Shown here piece after piece: positions 1-6,105 of a stretch of DNA of 6,153 nt. The position numbers and the translations under genes are program-made. The stretch's first letter is position 1. Each line of letters opens with the position of its first letter. Under the pieces are notes generated by a model. That model was not told the DNA's origin, made no database searches, and saw only the letters and a program-made list of their open reading frames with translations. The DNA comes from Pirellulales bacterium (GTDB taxonomy: Bacteria; Planctomycetota; Planctomycetia; Pirellulales; JALHPA01). The stretch spans positions 1 through 6,153 of the forward strand of contig JALHPA010000184.1 in assembly GCA_022842745.1 (NCBI GenBank), given 5' to 3'.

Positions 1-470
1 TCGCTGGGGGGTTCCGCATCGCTGCGCACGACCGGGGCTAAATGGCCGGTGAGCGTTGCATGGCCGCTGGACAAGTGCGCCGGATCGTCGTGGCACAAAG
101 AACGGATCAAGCAGACTTTGTCCATGCAGGTGGCCAGGCGGCGAAAATGCTCGCTGATCTGGACGCCAGGGACGTTTGTGGAGATCGGCTGGAACTCGCC
201 GCGAATGTCGATGGGAGCGTTCGGTTTGGGATCGAACGTGTCAAGCTGGCTGGGACCGCCCCACATGAACAAGAAAATACAGCGCTTGGCCGAGCCGAAA
301 CCCCCGCCGGTCGCTGCCCGCGCGCTGTGGGACGTGGATTGCCACAAGGCGGGCAGGCCGAGTCCGACCAGCCCCAAAGCTCCCGCCTGCAAAACCTGCC
401 GACGATTGGCGCGGGTCAGTCGCCGCAGTTCAGCACAACCGCGATCGTTGTCGAGGGGGGAGCGTGACAT
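1..470 (-). CDS. DUF1501 family exported protein, N-terminal part (cut by the left edge)
   Basis: Reading the minus strand from the ATG at 470 gives 156 codons before the window ends, with no stop. Residues 1-53 look like a Tat-type export signal: an arginine pair at 23-24 (context NRRQVLQ), then a glycine/leucine-rich hydrophobic stretch at about 29-43 and Ala-Arg-Ala-Ala at 50-53. The mature part opens with RCIFLFMWGGPSQLDTFDPK (63-82), the typical start of DUF1501 (PF07394). It continues to a histidine-rich stretch at 127-143 (HDDPAHLSSGHATLTGH). The family is related to the alkaline phosphatase/sulfatase fold and is common in planctomycetes; its substrate is unknown. An in-frame TGA lies upstream, so 470 is the furthest ATG start, but no Shine-Dalgarno precedes it. 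The gene lies 193 bp downstream of the HEAT-like gene on the same strand. Family membership is confident; the function is not known. Confidence 0.9.
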   Translation of the reverse strand, partial: MSRSPLDNDRGCAELRRLTRANRRQVLQAGALGLVGLGLPALWQSTSHSARAATGGGFGSAKRCIFLFMWGGPSQLDTFDPKPNAPIDIRGEFQPISTNVPGVQISEHFRRLATCMDKVCLIRSLCHDDPAHLSSGHATLTGHLAPVVRSDAEPPS

Positions 471-518
471 GTGCGGGCGGGAAAACGGCAGGCGGGAAAT
501 CGCTCATGAACGCCGCAG

Positions 519-547
519 ATCTTACCAGCCTCAAAAGGACAAAACAA
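519..547 (-). promoter_or_regulatory. Candidate promoter for the DUF1501 gene
   Basis: On the minus strand there is a -10-like TAAGAT (519-524) preceded by TGG, which is an extended -10 element. Seventeen bases further upstream is TTGTTT (542-547), a weak -35. Transcription would start near 512, leaving a leader of about 40 nt before the ATG at 470. This is pattern matching to sigma-70 consensus only, and planctomycete promoters are often poor matches, so the call is tentative. Confidence 0.3.
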
Positions 548-616
548 CCTTGACATCGCCCAATGAGACGTGATTGCCGGTCAGCGACGATGGACGTCGG
601 CTGTGAATTGCACATT

Positions 617-634
617 GCGCCGCTTCGGCGGCGC
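617..634 (-). terminator. Strong GC hairpin downstream of the HEAT-like gene, possible terminator
   Basis: GCGCCGC (617-623) and GCGGCGC (628-634) pair perfectly over 7 bp around a four-base loop. The hairpin lies 30 bp beyond the stop codon of the HEAT-like gene, so a transcript-end role is reasonable. On the minus strand no T-run follows it, so it is not a classical intrinsic terminator for that gene. Read on the plus strand the loop is the very stable C(TTCG)G type, followed by GGATTTT, but no plus-strand gene ends here. The hairpin is certain; its role is inferred. Confidence 0.4.
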
Positions 635-663
635 GGATTTTGCCGACCGCTTTCGCTGAGGCG

Positions 664-2148
664 CTACTCGTGAGCATCAGCGTCGGGAGCGGCGTCGTCG
701 ACTTCCGACTTCAGATCGCGCGGGCGGTCCGCGGCCGGAGGAACGGTGGTCTTTTTGGGGCGCGGGGCATCTCCAGGCGTCGCTGGCGTGGGCGATTCCG
801 CGGGACGATCGGAGGGCTTGGCTGCCGGATCGGATTTTTCTTTTGCGCCGGCTGGTTCGCGGTGTTCCTTGAGCCAGTCGTCCCATTTCTTTAAGGCCGC
901 TTTTCGATCGTCCTCGGTCTTGAACGCGAGCGACTGCAGATCGACGTGCTGCCCGTTTTGAAGCTTGACTCGCGGCATGCCAAAGTCATTGGGCTTCTGG
1001 CCGAGCAGGTGGACCATTCCAAACAAGGCCAGATCGCAGACGCGAACCGAGTCTTTTTCCTGCTGATTCGGATTGAAGTTGGCGATGAGACCATTGTCGC
1101 CTAGGAGAGGTCGCAGCAGTTCGGCCTGCTGTTTGTCGTTGGCCTTAATCAGATAAGAAATCCCCTGATATTTCACGTAGGGCTGGGTTCCTGGTTTGGT
1201 AAGCAGGTTTTTGGCCAGGGCCAGACCCTCTGGAAGGTTATAGTTGGCGGCGGCGGCCAGGTTTTGTGCCATGACGTTGACGTCGTCCGTATCTCGCGAG
1301 ATCCACGCTGCTAGTACCCTGCGCACCAAGGGGGCTCGCGGGCCGGTGAGGTTGGCCTGCATTGCGGGCTGGTAGGTGAGCGAGGTCATCTGCTGGGCCG
1401 CATCGCCGGACAACGGTATCTGCGGGTCGGAGGCGACAAACATGATCGCCAGTGGTCCCCCCACCGGCCGGTTTACCCGCGATTGGACGCCTCCAAAGTT
1501 CATCAGCATGAACGAATCGCGAATGCGGTCGGAGAGGACCTCCGCCGCAGCCGCAGGCGCGCCCACGGAGGACTCCATCAACTTGGGCTCGGCGCGCTGC
1601 ATGTCGACGAATAGTTCGCGCGCGGCCTTGTCCTCTCCCACCAATTTGCGAAAGCGCGACCAGCCAGGGAGGTCCAAATTTTCCTTGCCTTCCAAGTCAC
1701 CGGCAAACGCCTGCAGCCGCCGCTGAAAATCCCGTTCGCTAATGACGGAATCGATGCGTTTGGCGCGGGCACGCACTTCGGCATCTTTGCTGTGGATGGC
1801 GGCGGCCAGCGCAGAGCGGATGCGTCCGTCCATCTGCACCAACTGATCGCTAGCCGCTTCCCGGTTCGAAAACAAGGGATCGCCAAGCTGCTGGATCAAC
1901 CGGGCGGCGCGCTGCGACCAGTCCACATCGGGCGGGGTAGCGGTCGGAGCAGCGGGCGGGGCGACACCGTCGCCGCGATTGGCATCAGGCTGCTGGGAAT
2001 CGCGAGTGGTCGAAGCGTCTGTCTTGTCGGCGTCCGAGACCTTGGCAGGAAGGGCCGCTGGGGCGACCGTCTGGGCCGGCGATAGGCAGGGCAATAAAAT
2101 TCCGCTCAAAGCGATGGCTAACAACCCACTCTTGGCTAGCACTTTCAT
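664..2148 (-). CDS. Secreted HEAT-like repeat protein with disordered flanks, 494 aa, function unknown
   Basis: The ATG at 2148 is chosen because GGAGG (2158-2162) lies 9 nt upstream and because it places a signal peptide right at the N-terminus. A TTG at 2172 would add eight residues and lacks these supports. Residues 1-25 are Lys-containing, then hydrophobic, ending in Ser-Pro-Ala, a plausible signal peptidase I site. Cys21 is preceded by Leu-Leu-Pro, a poor lipobox, so a lipoprotein is unlikely. Residues 30-76 are Pro/Ala/Asp-rich and probably disordered. Residues 77-132 resemble the HEAT-like module of planctomycete exported proteins: LGDPLFSNREAASDQL, then an acidic/alanine helix ending DAEVRARAKRI. 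A mostly helical body follows, about 140-410, ending in a Trp-containing helix KKWDDWLKEHR (420-430). The tail 431-494 is Pro/Lys/Asp-rich and probably disordered. The product is expected outside the cytoplasmic membrane, perhaps as a protein-binding scaffold. It is divergent from the DUF1549/DUF1553 gene and lies upstream of the DUF1501 gene. Confidence 0.85.
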   Translation of the reverse strand: MKVLAKSGLLAIALSGILLPCLSPAQTVAPAALPAKVSDADKTDASTTRDSQQPDANRGDGVAPPAAPTATPPDVDWSQRAARLIQQLGDPLFSNREAASDQLVQMDGRIRSALAAAIHSKDAEVRARAKRIDSVISERDFQRRLQAFAGDLEGKENLDLPGWSRFRKLVGEDKAARELFVDMQRAEPKLMESSVGAPAAAAEVLSDRIRDSFMLMNFGGVQSRVNRPVGGPLAIMFVASDPQIPLSGDAAQQMTSLTYQPAMQANLTGPRAPLVRRVLAAWISRDTDDVNVMAQNLAAAANYNLPEGLALAKNLLTKPGTQPYVKYQGISYLIKANDKQQAELLRPLLGDNGLIANFNPNQQEKDSVRVCDLALFGMVHLLGQKPNDFGMPRVKLQNGQHVDLQSLAFKTEDDRKAALKKWDDWLKEHREPAGAKEKSDPAAKPSDRPAESPTPATPGDAPRPKKTTVPPAADRPRDLKSEVDDAAPDADAHE

Positions 2149-2251
2149 TCTTTTCGGCCTCCGGACGGACAACGGCTCGATCGACCAGGGCGGGCCAATT
2201 CCAACCCCAATAACACGGGGGAACCCTTGGGCACACGAGTCGCTTTCATCA

Positions 2252-2281
2252 ATCTTAGGTTCGTTCTAACCATTCCGTCCA
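2252..2281 (-). promoter_or_regulatory. Candidate promoter for the HEAT-like gene
   Basis: On the minus strand TAAGAT (2252-2257) matches four of six -10 positions, and TGGACG (2276-2281) matches four of six -35 positions, with an 18-nt spacer. The start of transcription would be near 2245, leaving a leader of about 97 nt before the ATG at 2148. The same TAAGAT hexamer appears in the candidate promoter of the DUF1501 gene. The assignment rests on consensus matching alone. Confidence 0.3.
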
Positions 2282-2401
2282 TCGCTTCCTGCCGGTCGCC
2301 AGCCGGATAAACGGCACTCCGGGCATGCCAACGTGATACCGACCGATAGGCTTGGATCGGCCAATCCGCGGTTCCGACCAAGGTTCGACCGCAAAAATTG
2401 G

Positions 2402-2431
2402 TTGCAGCTTGCGGCTCGGGTCGGCCATAAT
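2402..2431 (+). promoter_or_regulatory. Candidate promoter for the DUF1549/DUF1553 gene
   Basis: CATAAT (2426-2431) matches five of six -10 positions and sits in the most AT-rich stretch of the region upstream of the gene. TTGCAG (2402-2407), 18 nt upstream, is a weak -35 match with three of six positions. Transcription would start near 2438, giving a leader of about 62 nt. It faces away from the candidate promoter of the HEAT-like gene, so 2149-2499 would be a divergent control region. Confidence 0.35.
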
Positions 2432-2487
2432 AACGCGCGGGAAACAGAGCACCGGAGTACGGGAGTTTGTAAGTTGGCTAGGCCGTT

Positions 2488-2492
2488 GGGAG
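2488..2492 (+). promoter_or_regulatory. Ribosome binding site of the DUF1549/DUF1553 gene
   Basis: GGGAG lies 7 nt before the ATG at 2500. It fixes that ATG as the start, which also places a clean signal peptide at the N-terminus. Confidence 0.7.
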
Positions 2493-2499
2493 TCGGCGG

Positions 2500-4902
2500 A
2501 TGCGCGGATATCTCATTGCACTGACCCTGGTTTTGCTGTCGAGCACGGCAGCGTGGGCTGGCGAGCCGAACGAGACGACCGACCGCCCGCGCGGGGCGAT
2601 AGCGGTTGCTGTCGCCGAGGCTGTCATTGAATCTGCGCCGGATCAAGCCAAGCCGGGGTTCGCTTCCGAACCATTTAAGCACGGGGCCTGGCCCTTCCGT
2701 CCACCGCAGCGTCCGGAGCTGCCAGAGGTTCGCAACGCCGCCTGGGCGATCAATCCGATCGACCGATTTGTATTGGCAAAGCTGGAAGAGAAGGGGCTGC
2801 ATCCCAATCCGGAGGCCGAGAAGCGGGTGCTTTTGCGGCGATTGTCGTATGACTTGACCGGCCTGCCCCCCACACCGGCGGAGTTGGCCGAGTTTGATTC
2901 CGACCAATCGCCCGAGGCGTATTCCAAACAGGTCGATCGGCTGCTGGCGTCTCCTCGGTACGGCGAACGCTGGGCGCAACACTGGCTGGATGTGGTGCGA
3001 TACGCGGAAACCGACGGCTTCAAAGAGGACGCCCACCGGCCCAACGCTTTCCGTTATCGGGACTATGTGATCAAGTCGCTGAACGACGATCTGCCTTATG
3101 ACCGGTTCGTGCGGCAGCAAATCGCGGGGGACGAACTGGAACCCGACAACCCCGACGCGCTGGTGGCGACCGGGCTCAATCGGCTGTATCCAGACGAATA
3201 CAACGCCGCCAACGTAAAACAGCGGCGGCAAGAGATTCTCGACGACATCACCGACACGACCGGCCTGGCATTCTTGGGACTGACGATGGGTTGTGCCCAG
3301 TGCCACGACCATAAGTTCGACGACATATTGCAATCCGATTATTTCCGCTTGCAGGCGTTTTTCGCGCCGATGCTGCCGCGCGACGATCTGCCCGTCGCGA
3401 CGCCCCAAGAGCGGCAGGCGTTTGCCGAACAAGACGCCAAGTGGCAAGCGGCGACAGCCGAAATCCGCCGCGAGTTGGATGAACTTTTGGCGGACGATCG
3501 GGCCAAGGTCATCGCGGAGGGTTCGGAGAAGTACGAAGCGGAGATTCAGCAGATCCTCAAAATGCCTCCGGAGCAGCGTACGCCACAGCAGAAGCAGTGG
3601 GCGGTGCAGGCGATGAAGACCATCACGCCCAAGCTGCGAGACCTGCCCGGCAAGCTGCAAGGAGAGAAGAAGCAGCGGTATGAGGATCTGCAATCCAAGC
3701 TGGCCGCGTTTGATGGCCTGCGTCCCAAGCCGTTGCCGATGGCGATGGCTATCACCGACGCCGGAACGGAAGCGCCGCCGACCCATTTGCTGGCCAGCGG
3801 CAGTTTTCGCAAGCCGCGGGAAGTCGTCGAACCCGGTTTTCCGTCGTTTCTCGGCTCTGCCCAACCGCTTCCGAGCGTGGAGAGCGCGGTTTCTCACAGT
3901 ACCGGGCGGCGAAGCGCTCTGGCGCACTGGCTAACGCGCGGCGATCATCCGTTGACGGCGCGGATTATGGTGAACCGGCTGTGGGCGCAGCACTTTGGCG
4001 TGGGAATCGTGGCCACTCCCAACGATTTTGGAGTGATGGGCGAGCGGCCGACCCATCCAGAACTTTTGGATTGGCTGGCGGTCGAGTTTGTTGACCGCGG
4101 TTGGCGTCTGAAGGAGATGCACCGGTTGATGGTCATGTCGGCGACTTACCGCCAGTCATCGCGGATCGATCCCAGCCAGGCGACGCACGCGGCGGCCCAA
4201 GCGGCCGACCCTTTGAACCACCTGCTGTGGCACGCGCGGCGGCGGCGTCTGGACGGGGAGTCGATTCGCGATGCGGCGCTATTTGTCGCGGGGCAATTGA
4301 ACCTGCGGATGTATGGCCCCAGCGCCAAGCCGGAGTTGCCGGCCTCCCTTTCGAGCAACTATGCCTGGAAACCGGACGGCGATCGGCAGGATCGCAACCG
4401 CCGCTCGATCTACGTACTGGCGAAGCGCAACTTGCGGCTGCCGTTGCTTGAGACCTTTGATCTGCCGGACATGCATAACAGTTGTGCGCGGCGCGCGACG
4501 ACGACGACCGCTCCCCAGGCGTTGGCGCTACTGAATGGAGAATTCTCGCTCGAACAGGCCCGCCAGTGGGCCGGTTTGCTATGGACTGAAGGTGGGGGAG
4601 ATTCGAAGCGGCTCGTGCGTGCGGCTTTTTCGTCGGCATTTGGCCGCGAGCCTACTTCCGAAGACCTGGCCGCCGCAATGGAGTTCCTGGCGGATGTCCC
4701 TCAAAGCTCGGAAGGGGGGCCGAACACGACAGACTCCGCCGCCGACACGCCATCCGCCAACCAACCGACTGCAATAGCGAATCTTGGCTCGTCTCAAGCG
4801 ACCTCGCTGCCGACCGGGGAAGCAAGCGGCTCCGCGCCGACGACCGTCGTCGATTTTTGCCACGCGCTATTGAATGCGAACGAGTTTTTGTACGTGGATT
4901 GA
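2500..4902 (+). CDS. Exported DUF1549/DUF1553 (PSCyt2/PSD1) protein, 800 aa
   Basis: Residues 1-20 form a signal peptide ending Ala-Ala-Trp-Ala before GEP. DUF1549 (PF07583) spans about 85-295. It begins NPIDRFVLAKLEEKGL, includes the SYDLTGLPPTPAE segment, and has the signature WLDVVRYAETDGF (162-174). A CxxCH at 265-269 (GCAQCHDHKFDD) is a possible haem c attachment site characteristic of this domain. Residues 301-408 are a charged, probably coiled-coil linker. The bridge THLLASGSFRKP with EPGFPSFL (428-451) leads to DUF1553 (PF07587), from about 470 to the end. That domain carries MVNRLWAQHFG (490-500), RRRRLDGESIRDA, RRSIYVLAKRN (634-644), ALLNGEF (676-682) and the closing HALLNANEFLYVD. 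No separate N-terminal PSCyt1 cytochrome domain is present. Residues 735-782 are a low-complexity Ser/Thr/Ala/Pro insert just before the C-terminal motif. The biochemical role is unknown; a periplasmic or surface role alongside DUF1501 proteins is usually assumed. The reading frame is intact. Confidence 0.95.
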   Translation: MRGYLIALTLVLLSSTAAWAGEPNETTDRPRGAIAVAVAEAVIESAPDQAKPGFASEPFKHGAWPFRPPQRPELPEVRNAAWAINPIDRFVLAKLEEKGLHPNPEAEKRVLLRRLSYDLTGLPPTPAELAEFDSDQSPEAYSKQVDRLLASPRYGERWAQHWLDVVRYAETDGFKEDAHRPNAFRYRDYVIKSLNDDLPYDRFVRQQIAGDELEPDNPDALVATGLNRLYPDEYNAANVKQRRQEILDDITDTTGLAFLGLTMGCAQCHDHKFDDILQSDYFRLQAFFAPMLPRDDLPVATPQERQAFAEQDAKWQAATAEIRRELDELLADDRAKVIAEGSEKYEAEIQQILKMPPEQRTPQQKQWAVQAMKTITPKLRDLPGKLQGEKKQRYEDLQSKLAAFDGLRPKPLPMAMAITDAGTEAPPTHLLASGSFRKPREVVEPGFPSFLGSAQPLPSVESAVSHSTGRRSALAHWLTRGDHPLTARIMVNRLWAQHFGVGIVATPNDFGVMGERPTHPELLDWLAVEFVDRGWRLKEMHRLMVMSATYRQSSRIDPSQATHAAAQAADPLNHLLWHARRRRLDGESIRDAALFVAGQLNLRMYGPSAKPELPASLSSNYAWKPDGDRQDRNRRSIYVLAKRNLRLPLLETFDLPDMHNSCARRATTTTAPQALALLNGEFSLEQARQWAGLLWTEGGGDSKRLVRAAFSSAFGREPTSEDLAAAMEFLADVPQSSEGGPNTTDSAADTPSANQPTAIANLGSSQATSLPTGEASGSAPTTVVDFCHALLNANEFLYVD

Positions 4903-4919
4903 GCCGCACGCCAACCGAC

Positions 4920-4969
4920 CGGTTTCCGAAAGTGAAGGCGACGAAAAGGGCGTGTCGTGCTTGAAACCG
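4920..4969. terminator. Weak inverted repeat between convergent genes
   Basis: CGGTTTC (4920-4926) and GAAACCG (4963-4969) pair over 7 bp with a 36-nt interior, in the 84-bp gap between the stops of two convergent genes. The position suits a bidirectional transcript end. However, the loop is long, only short internal stems are visible, and no T-run follows on either strand, so support is weak. Confidence 0.2.
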
Positions 4970-4986
4970 AGAACGGCCCCTAGTCG

Positions 4987-5979
4987 CTACGGAACGGAAT
5001 CCTCGCGATAGATTTGCACATCGATTCGGCCGTCGGCTGTCAAAAAGCCGCGGTACATTCCCAGTGTTGAAAAAGGGAATGCCGCTTCGCCACGCCGATT
5101 GAGGATGATTACGCCGCCGGCGCCGCCGAGCGGTTGGATCTTGCGGAATAAGACTTCCTCGCCCGCCCTTTGCAGCGACAAACCCTGGTACTCGACCAAG
5201 GCGGCGATCGTCCGAGCGCAGCAAACGCGAATAAAGAACTCCCCGTCCCCCGTTGCCGAGATGGCACAGCTTGCATTGTCGGCATAGGTCCCTGCGCCGA
5301 TGAGCGGGGAATCGCCGACTCGCCCCGACCGTTTCATGGAACGCCCGCCCGTGGACGTGCCCGCCGCCAGATTGCCAGCCCGATCGAGTGCCACCGCCCC
5401 CACCGTGCCAAAACGATGATCCTGGGTGAGGGCCGCGATGGAGCTGGTCCGCGGTTCGATCTCGGACCCGGTTTTTGCAGCGGCAAGCAACTTCTCTTCC
5501 AACTCCAACAGTCGGTTGGGCGTATGGAAGTATTCGGGAGGCACGACTTCCGCGCCATGTTCCGCGCACCACCGGTCGGCCGCGGCGCCGATCATTAATA
5601 CGTGCTCGCAGCGTTCCATTACGGTCCGAGCAGCCGAGATCGGATTCTTGAGCGACGTCACGCCAGCCAATGCGCCGGCCCGCAGGGTCTGGCCACACAT
5701 TATCGCCGCATCCAATTCGATCGTGCGTTCGCGGGTAAACACCGAACCCCGGCCGGCGTTGAATACTGGGGAATCTTCGAGTACGCGAACGGCTTGTTCG
5801 ACGCCGTCCAGGCTTGTGCCGCCTGGGCGAAGAAGCGCCTGTCCTCCCGCGGTCAGCGCATCGGCCAGATCGCGCCGCACGGCGGCTTCGACGTCCGCGG
5901 GGAGTGTCTCACGTGCGATCACGCCTGCCCCGCCGTGAATCGCGAGCACGATCCGCTCGTCTGGACCTCGATCGGTCAT
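4987..5979 (-). CDS. iaaA: Isoaspartyl peptidase / plant-type L-asparaginase (Ntn-hydrolase), 330 aa
   Basis: This enzyme hydrolyses beta-aspartyl (isoaspartyl) dipeptides and L-asparagine in the cytoplasm, helping to recycle damaged peptides. It is made as a precursor that cuts itself before a threonine to give an alpha chain (1-191) and a beta chain (192-330). The N-terminal strand VLAIHGGAG (11-19), the SPVFNAGRGSVF segment (70-81, Asn74), and GTVGAVALD (191-199) with nucleophile Thr192 are all present. So are STGG (209-212), GRVGDSPLIGAGTYAD (219-234) and ATGDGE (242-247). From memory of the E. coli enzyme, Thr192, Thr210, Arg220, Asp223, Thr243 and Gly244 match its Thr179, Thr197, Arg207, Asp210, Thr230 and Gly231 at a constant offset of 13, so the active site looks complete. 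Length is close to the E. coli protein (about 320). The ATG at 5979 is chosen for GGAG (5986-5989) 6 nt upstream and because the family begins just before this strand. No signal peptide is seen. It converges on the DUF1549/DUF1553 gene and appears to be its own transcript. Confidence 0.95.
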   Translation of the reverse strand: MTDRGPDERIVLAIHGGAGVIARETLPADVEAAVRRDLADALTAGGQALLRPGGTSLDGVEQAVRVLEDSPVFNAGRGSVFTRERTIELDAAIMCGQTLRAGALAGVTSLKNPISAARTVMERCEHVLMIGAAADRWCAEHGAEVVPPEYFHTPNRLLELEEKLLAAAKTGSEIEPRTSSIAALTQDHRFGTVGAVALDRAGNLAAGTSTGGRSMKRSGRVGDSPLIGAGTYADNASCAISATGDGEFFIRVCCARTIAALVEYQGLSLQRAGEEVLFRKIQPLGGAGGVIILNRRGEAAFPFSTLGMYRGFLTADGRIDVQIYREDSVP

Positions 5980-6026
5980 CGAATACTCCGCTGGTATCCT
6001 ACGGTAAAGCTGGGGACCGATGGCAA

Positions 6027-6041
6027 AAAGCGTGACGCTTT
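6027..6041 (-). terminator. Short hairpin followed by T-run upstream of iaaA
   Basis: On the minus strand AAAGCG, loop TCA and CGCTTT form a 6-bp stem, and the run continues to five Ts in all. It lies 48 bp upstream of the iaaA ATG. It could end transcription of a gene lying beyond the right edge, or sit in the iaaA leader if the promoter candidate at 6078-6105 is real. The stem is short and half AT, so it may be chance. Confidence 0.25.
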
Positions 6042-6077
6042 CCGGTCGCTGGTCGTCCGAAAACGAGAGCCGATGAA

Positions 6078-6105
6078 AAGATACCGCTCGGACGGCCGGA
6101 ATCAA
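6078..6105 (-). promoter_or_regulatory. Candidate promoter for iaaA
   Basis: On the minus strand TTGATT (6100-6105) and TATCTT (6078-6083) are separated by 16 nt, and each matches four of six consensus positions. Transcription would start near 6071, leaving a leader of about 92 nt before the ATG at 5979. The rest of 5980-6153 shows no convincing gene. The frame upstream of iaaA stays open to 6132, but its translation is Arg-rich and unlike the family. Confidence 0.3.

Larger units (their letters stand above)
2149..2499. other. Divergent intergenic region, 351 bp, no gene seen
   Basis: This stretch separates the HEAT-like gene (minus) from the DUF1549/DUF1553 gene (plus). It holds candidate promoters facing both ways and both ribosome binding sites. 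It also holds an imperfect palindrome at 2354-2367 (GGATCGGCCAATCC, one mismatched pair) that could be an operator but may be chance. Open frames on both strands here have no ribosome site or recognisable product. Confidence 0.6.

Noticed and set aside
550..555. Perfect TTGACA on the plus strand
   Set aside because: No acceptable -10 lies 16-18 nt downstream (ATTGCC at 17 nt), and no plus-strand gene follows, so it is not called a promoter.
42..573. Plus-strand open frames of 141 and 174 codons at the left edge
   Set aside because: Both lie mostly opposite the DUF1501 coding sequence, whose minus-strand translation has clear family motifs; the plus-strand products resemble nothing.
2085..2087. 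Cys21 of the HEAT-like protein as a lipobox cysteine
   Set aside because: The preceding residues are Leu-Leu-Pro; a proline at -1 is not accepted in lipoboxes, and a better signal peptidase I site (Ser-Pro-Ala, 23-25) follows.
2149..2172. TTG start at 2172 for the HEAT-like gene
   Set aside because: It would add eight residues ahead of the signal peptide and would place the GGAGG at 2158-2162 inside the coding region; the ATG at 2148 uses that site at 9-nt spacing.
2266..3927. A 553-codon open frame on the minus strand opposite the DUF1549/DUF1553 gene
   Set aside because: Its translation is Arg/Leu/Gln-rich with no recognisable domain, and most of it lies opposite a strongly conserved gene. 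Long antisense frames are expected in GC-rich DNA.
4652..5698. A 348-codon open frame on the minus strand overlapping iaaA and the end of the DUF1553 gene
   Set aside because: It is out of frame with iaaA, Arg/Ser/Gly-rich and without any family motif, while iaaA has a complete active site over the same bases.
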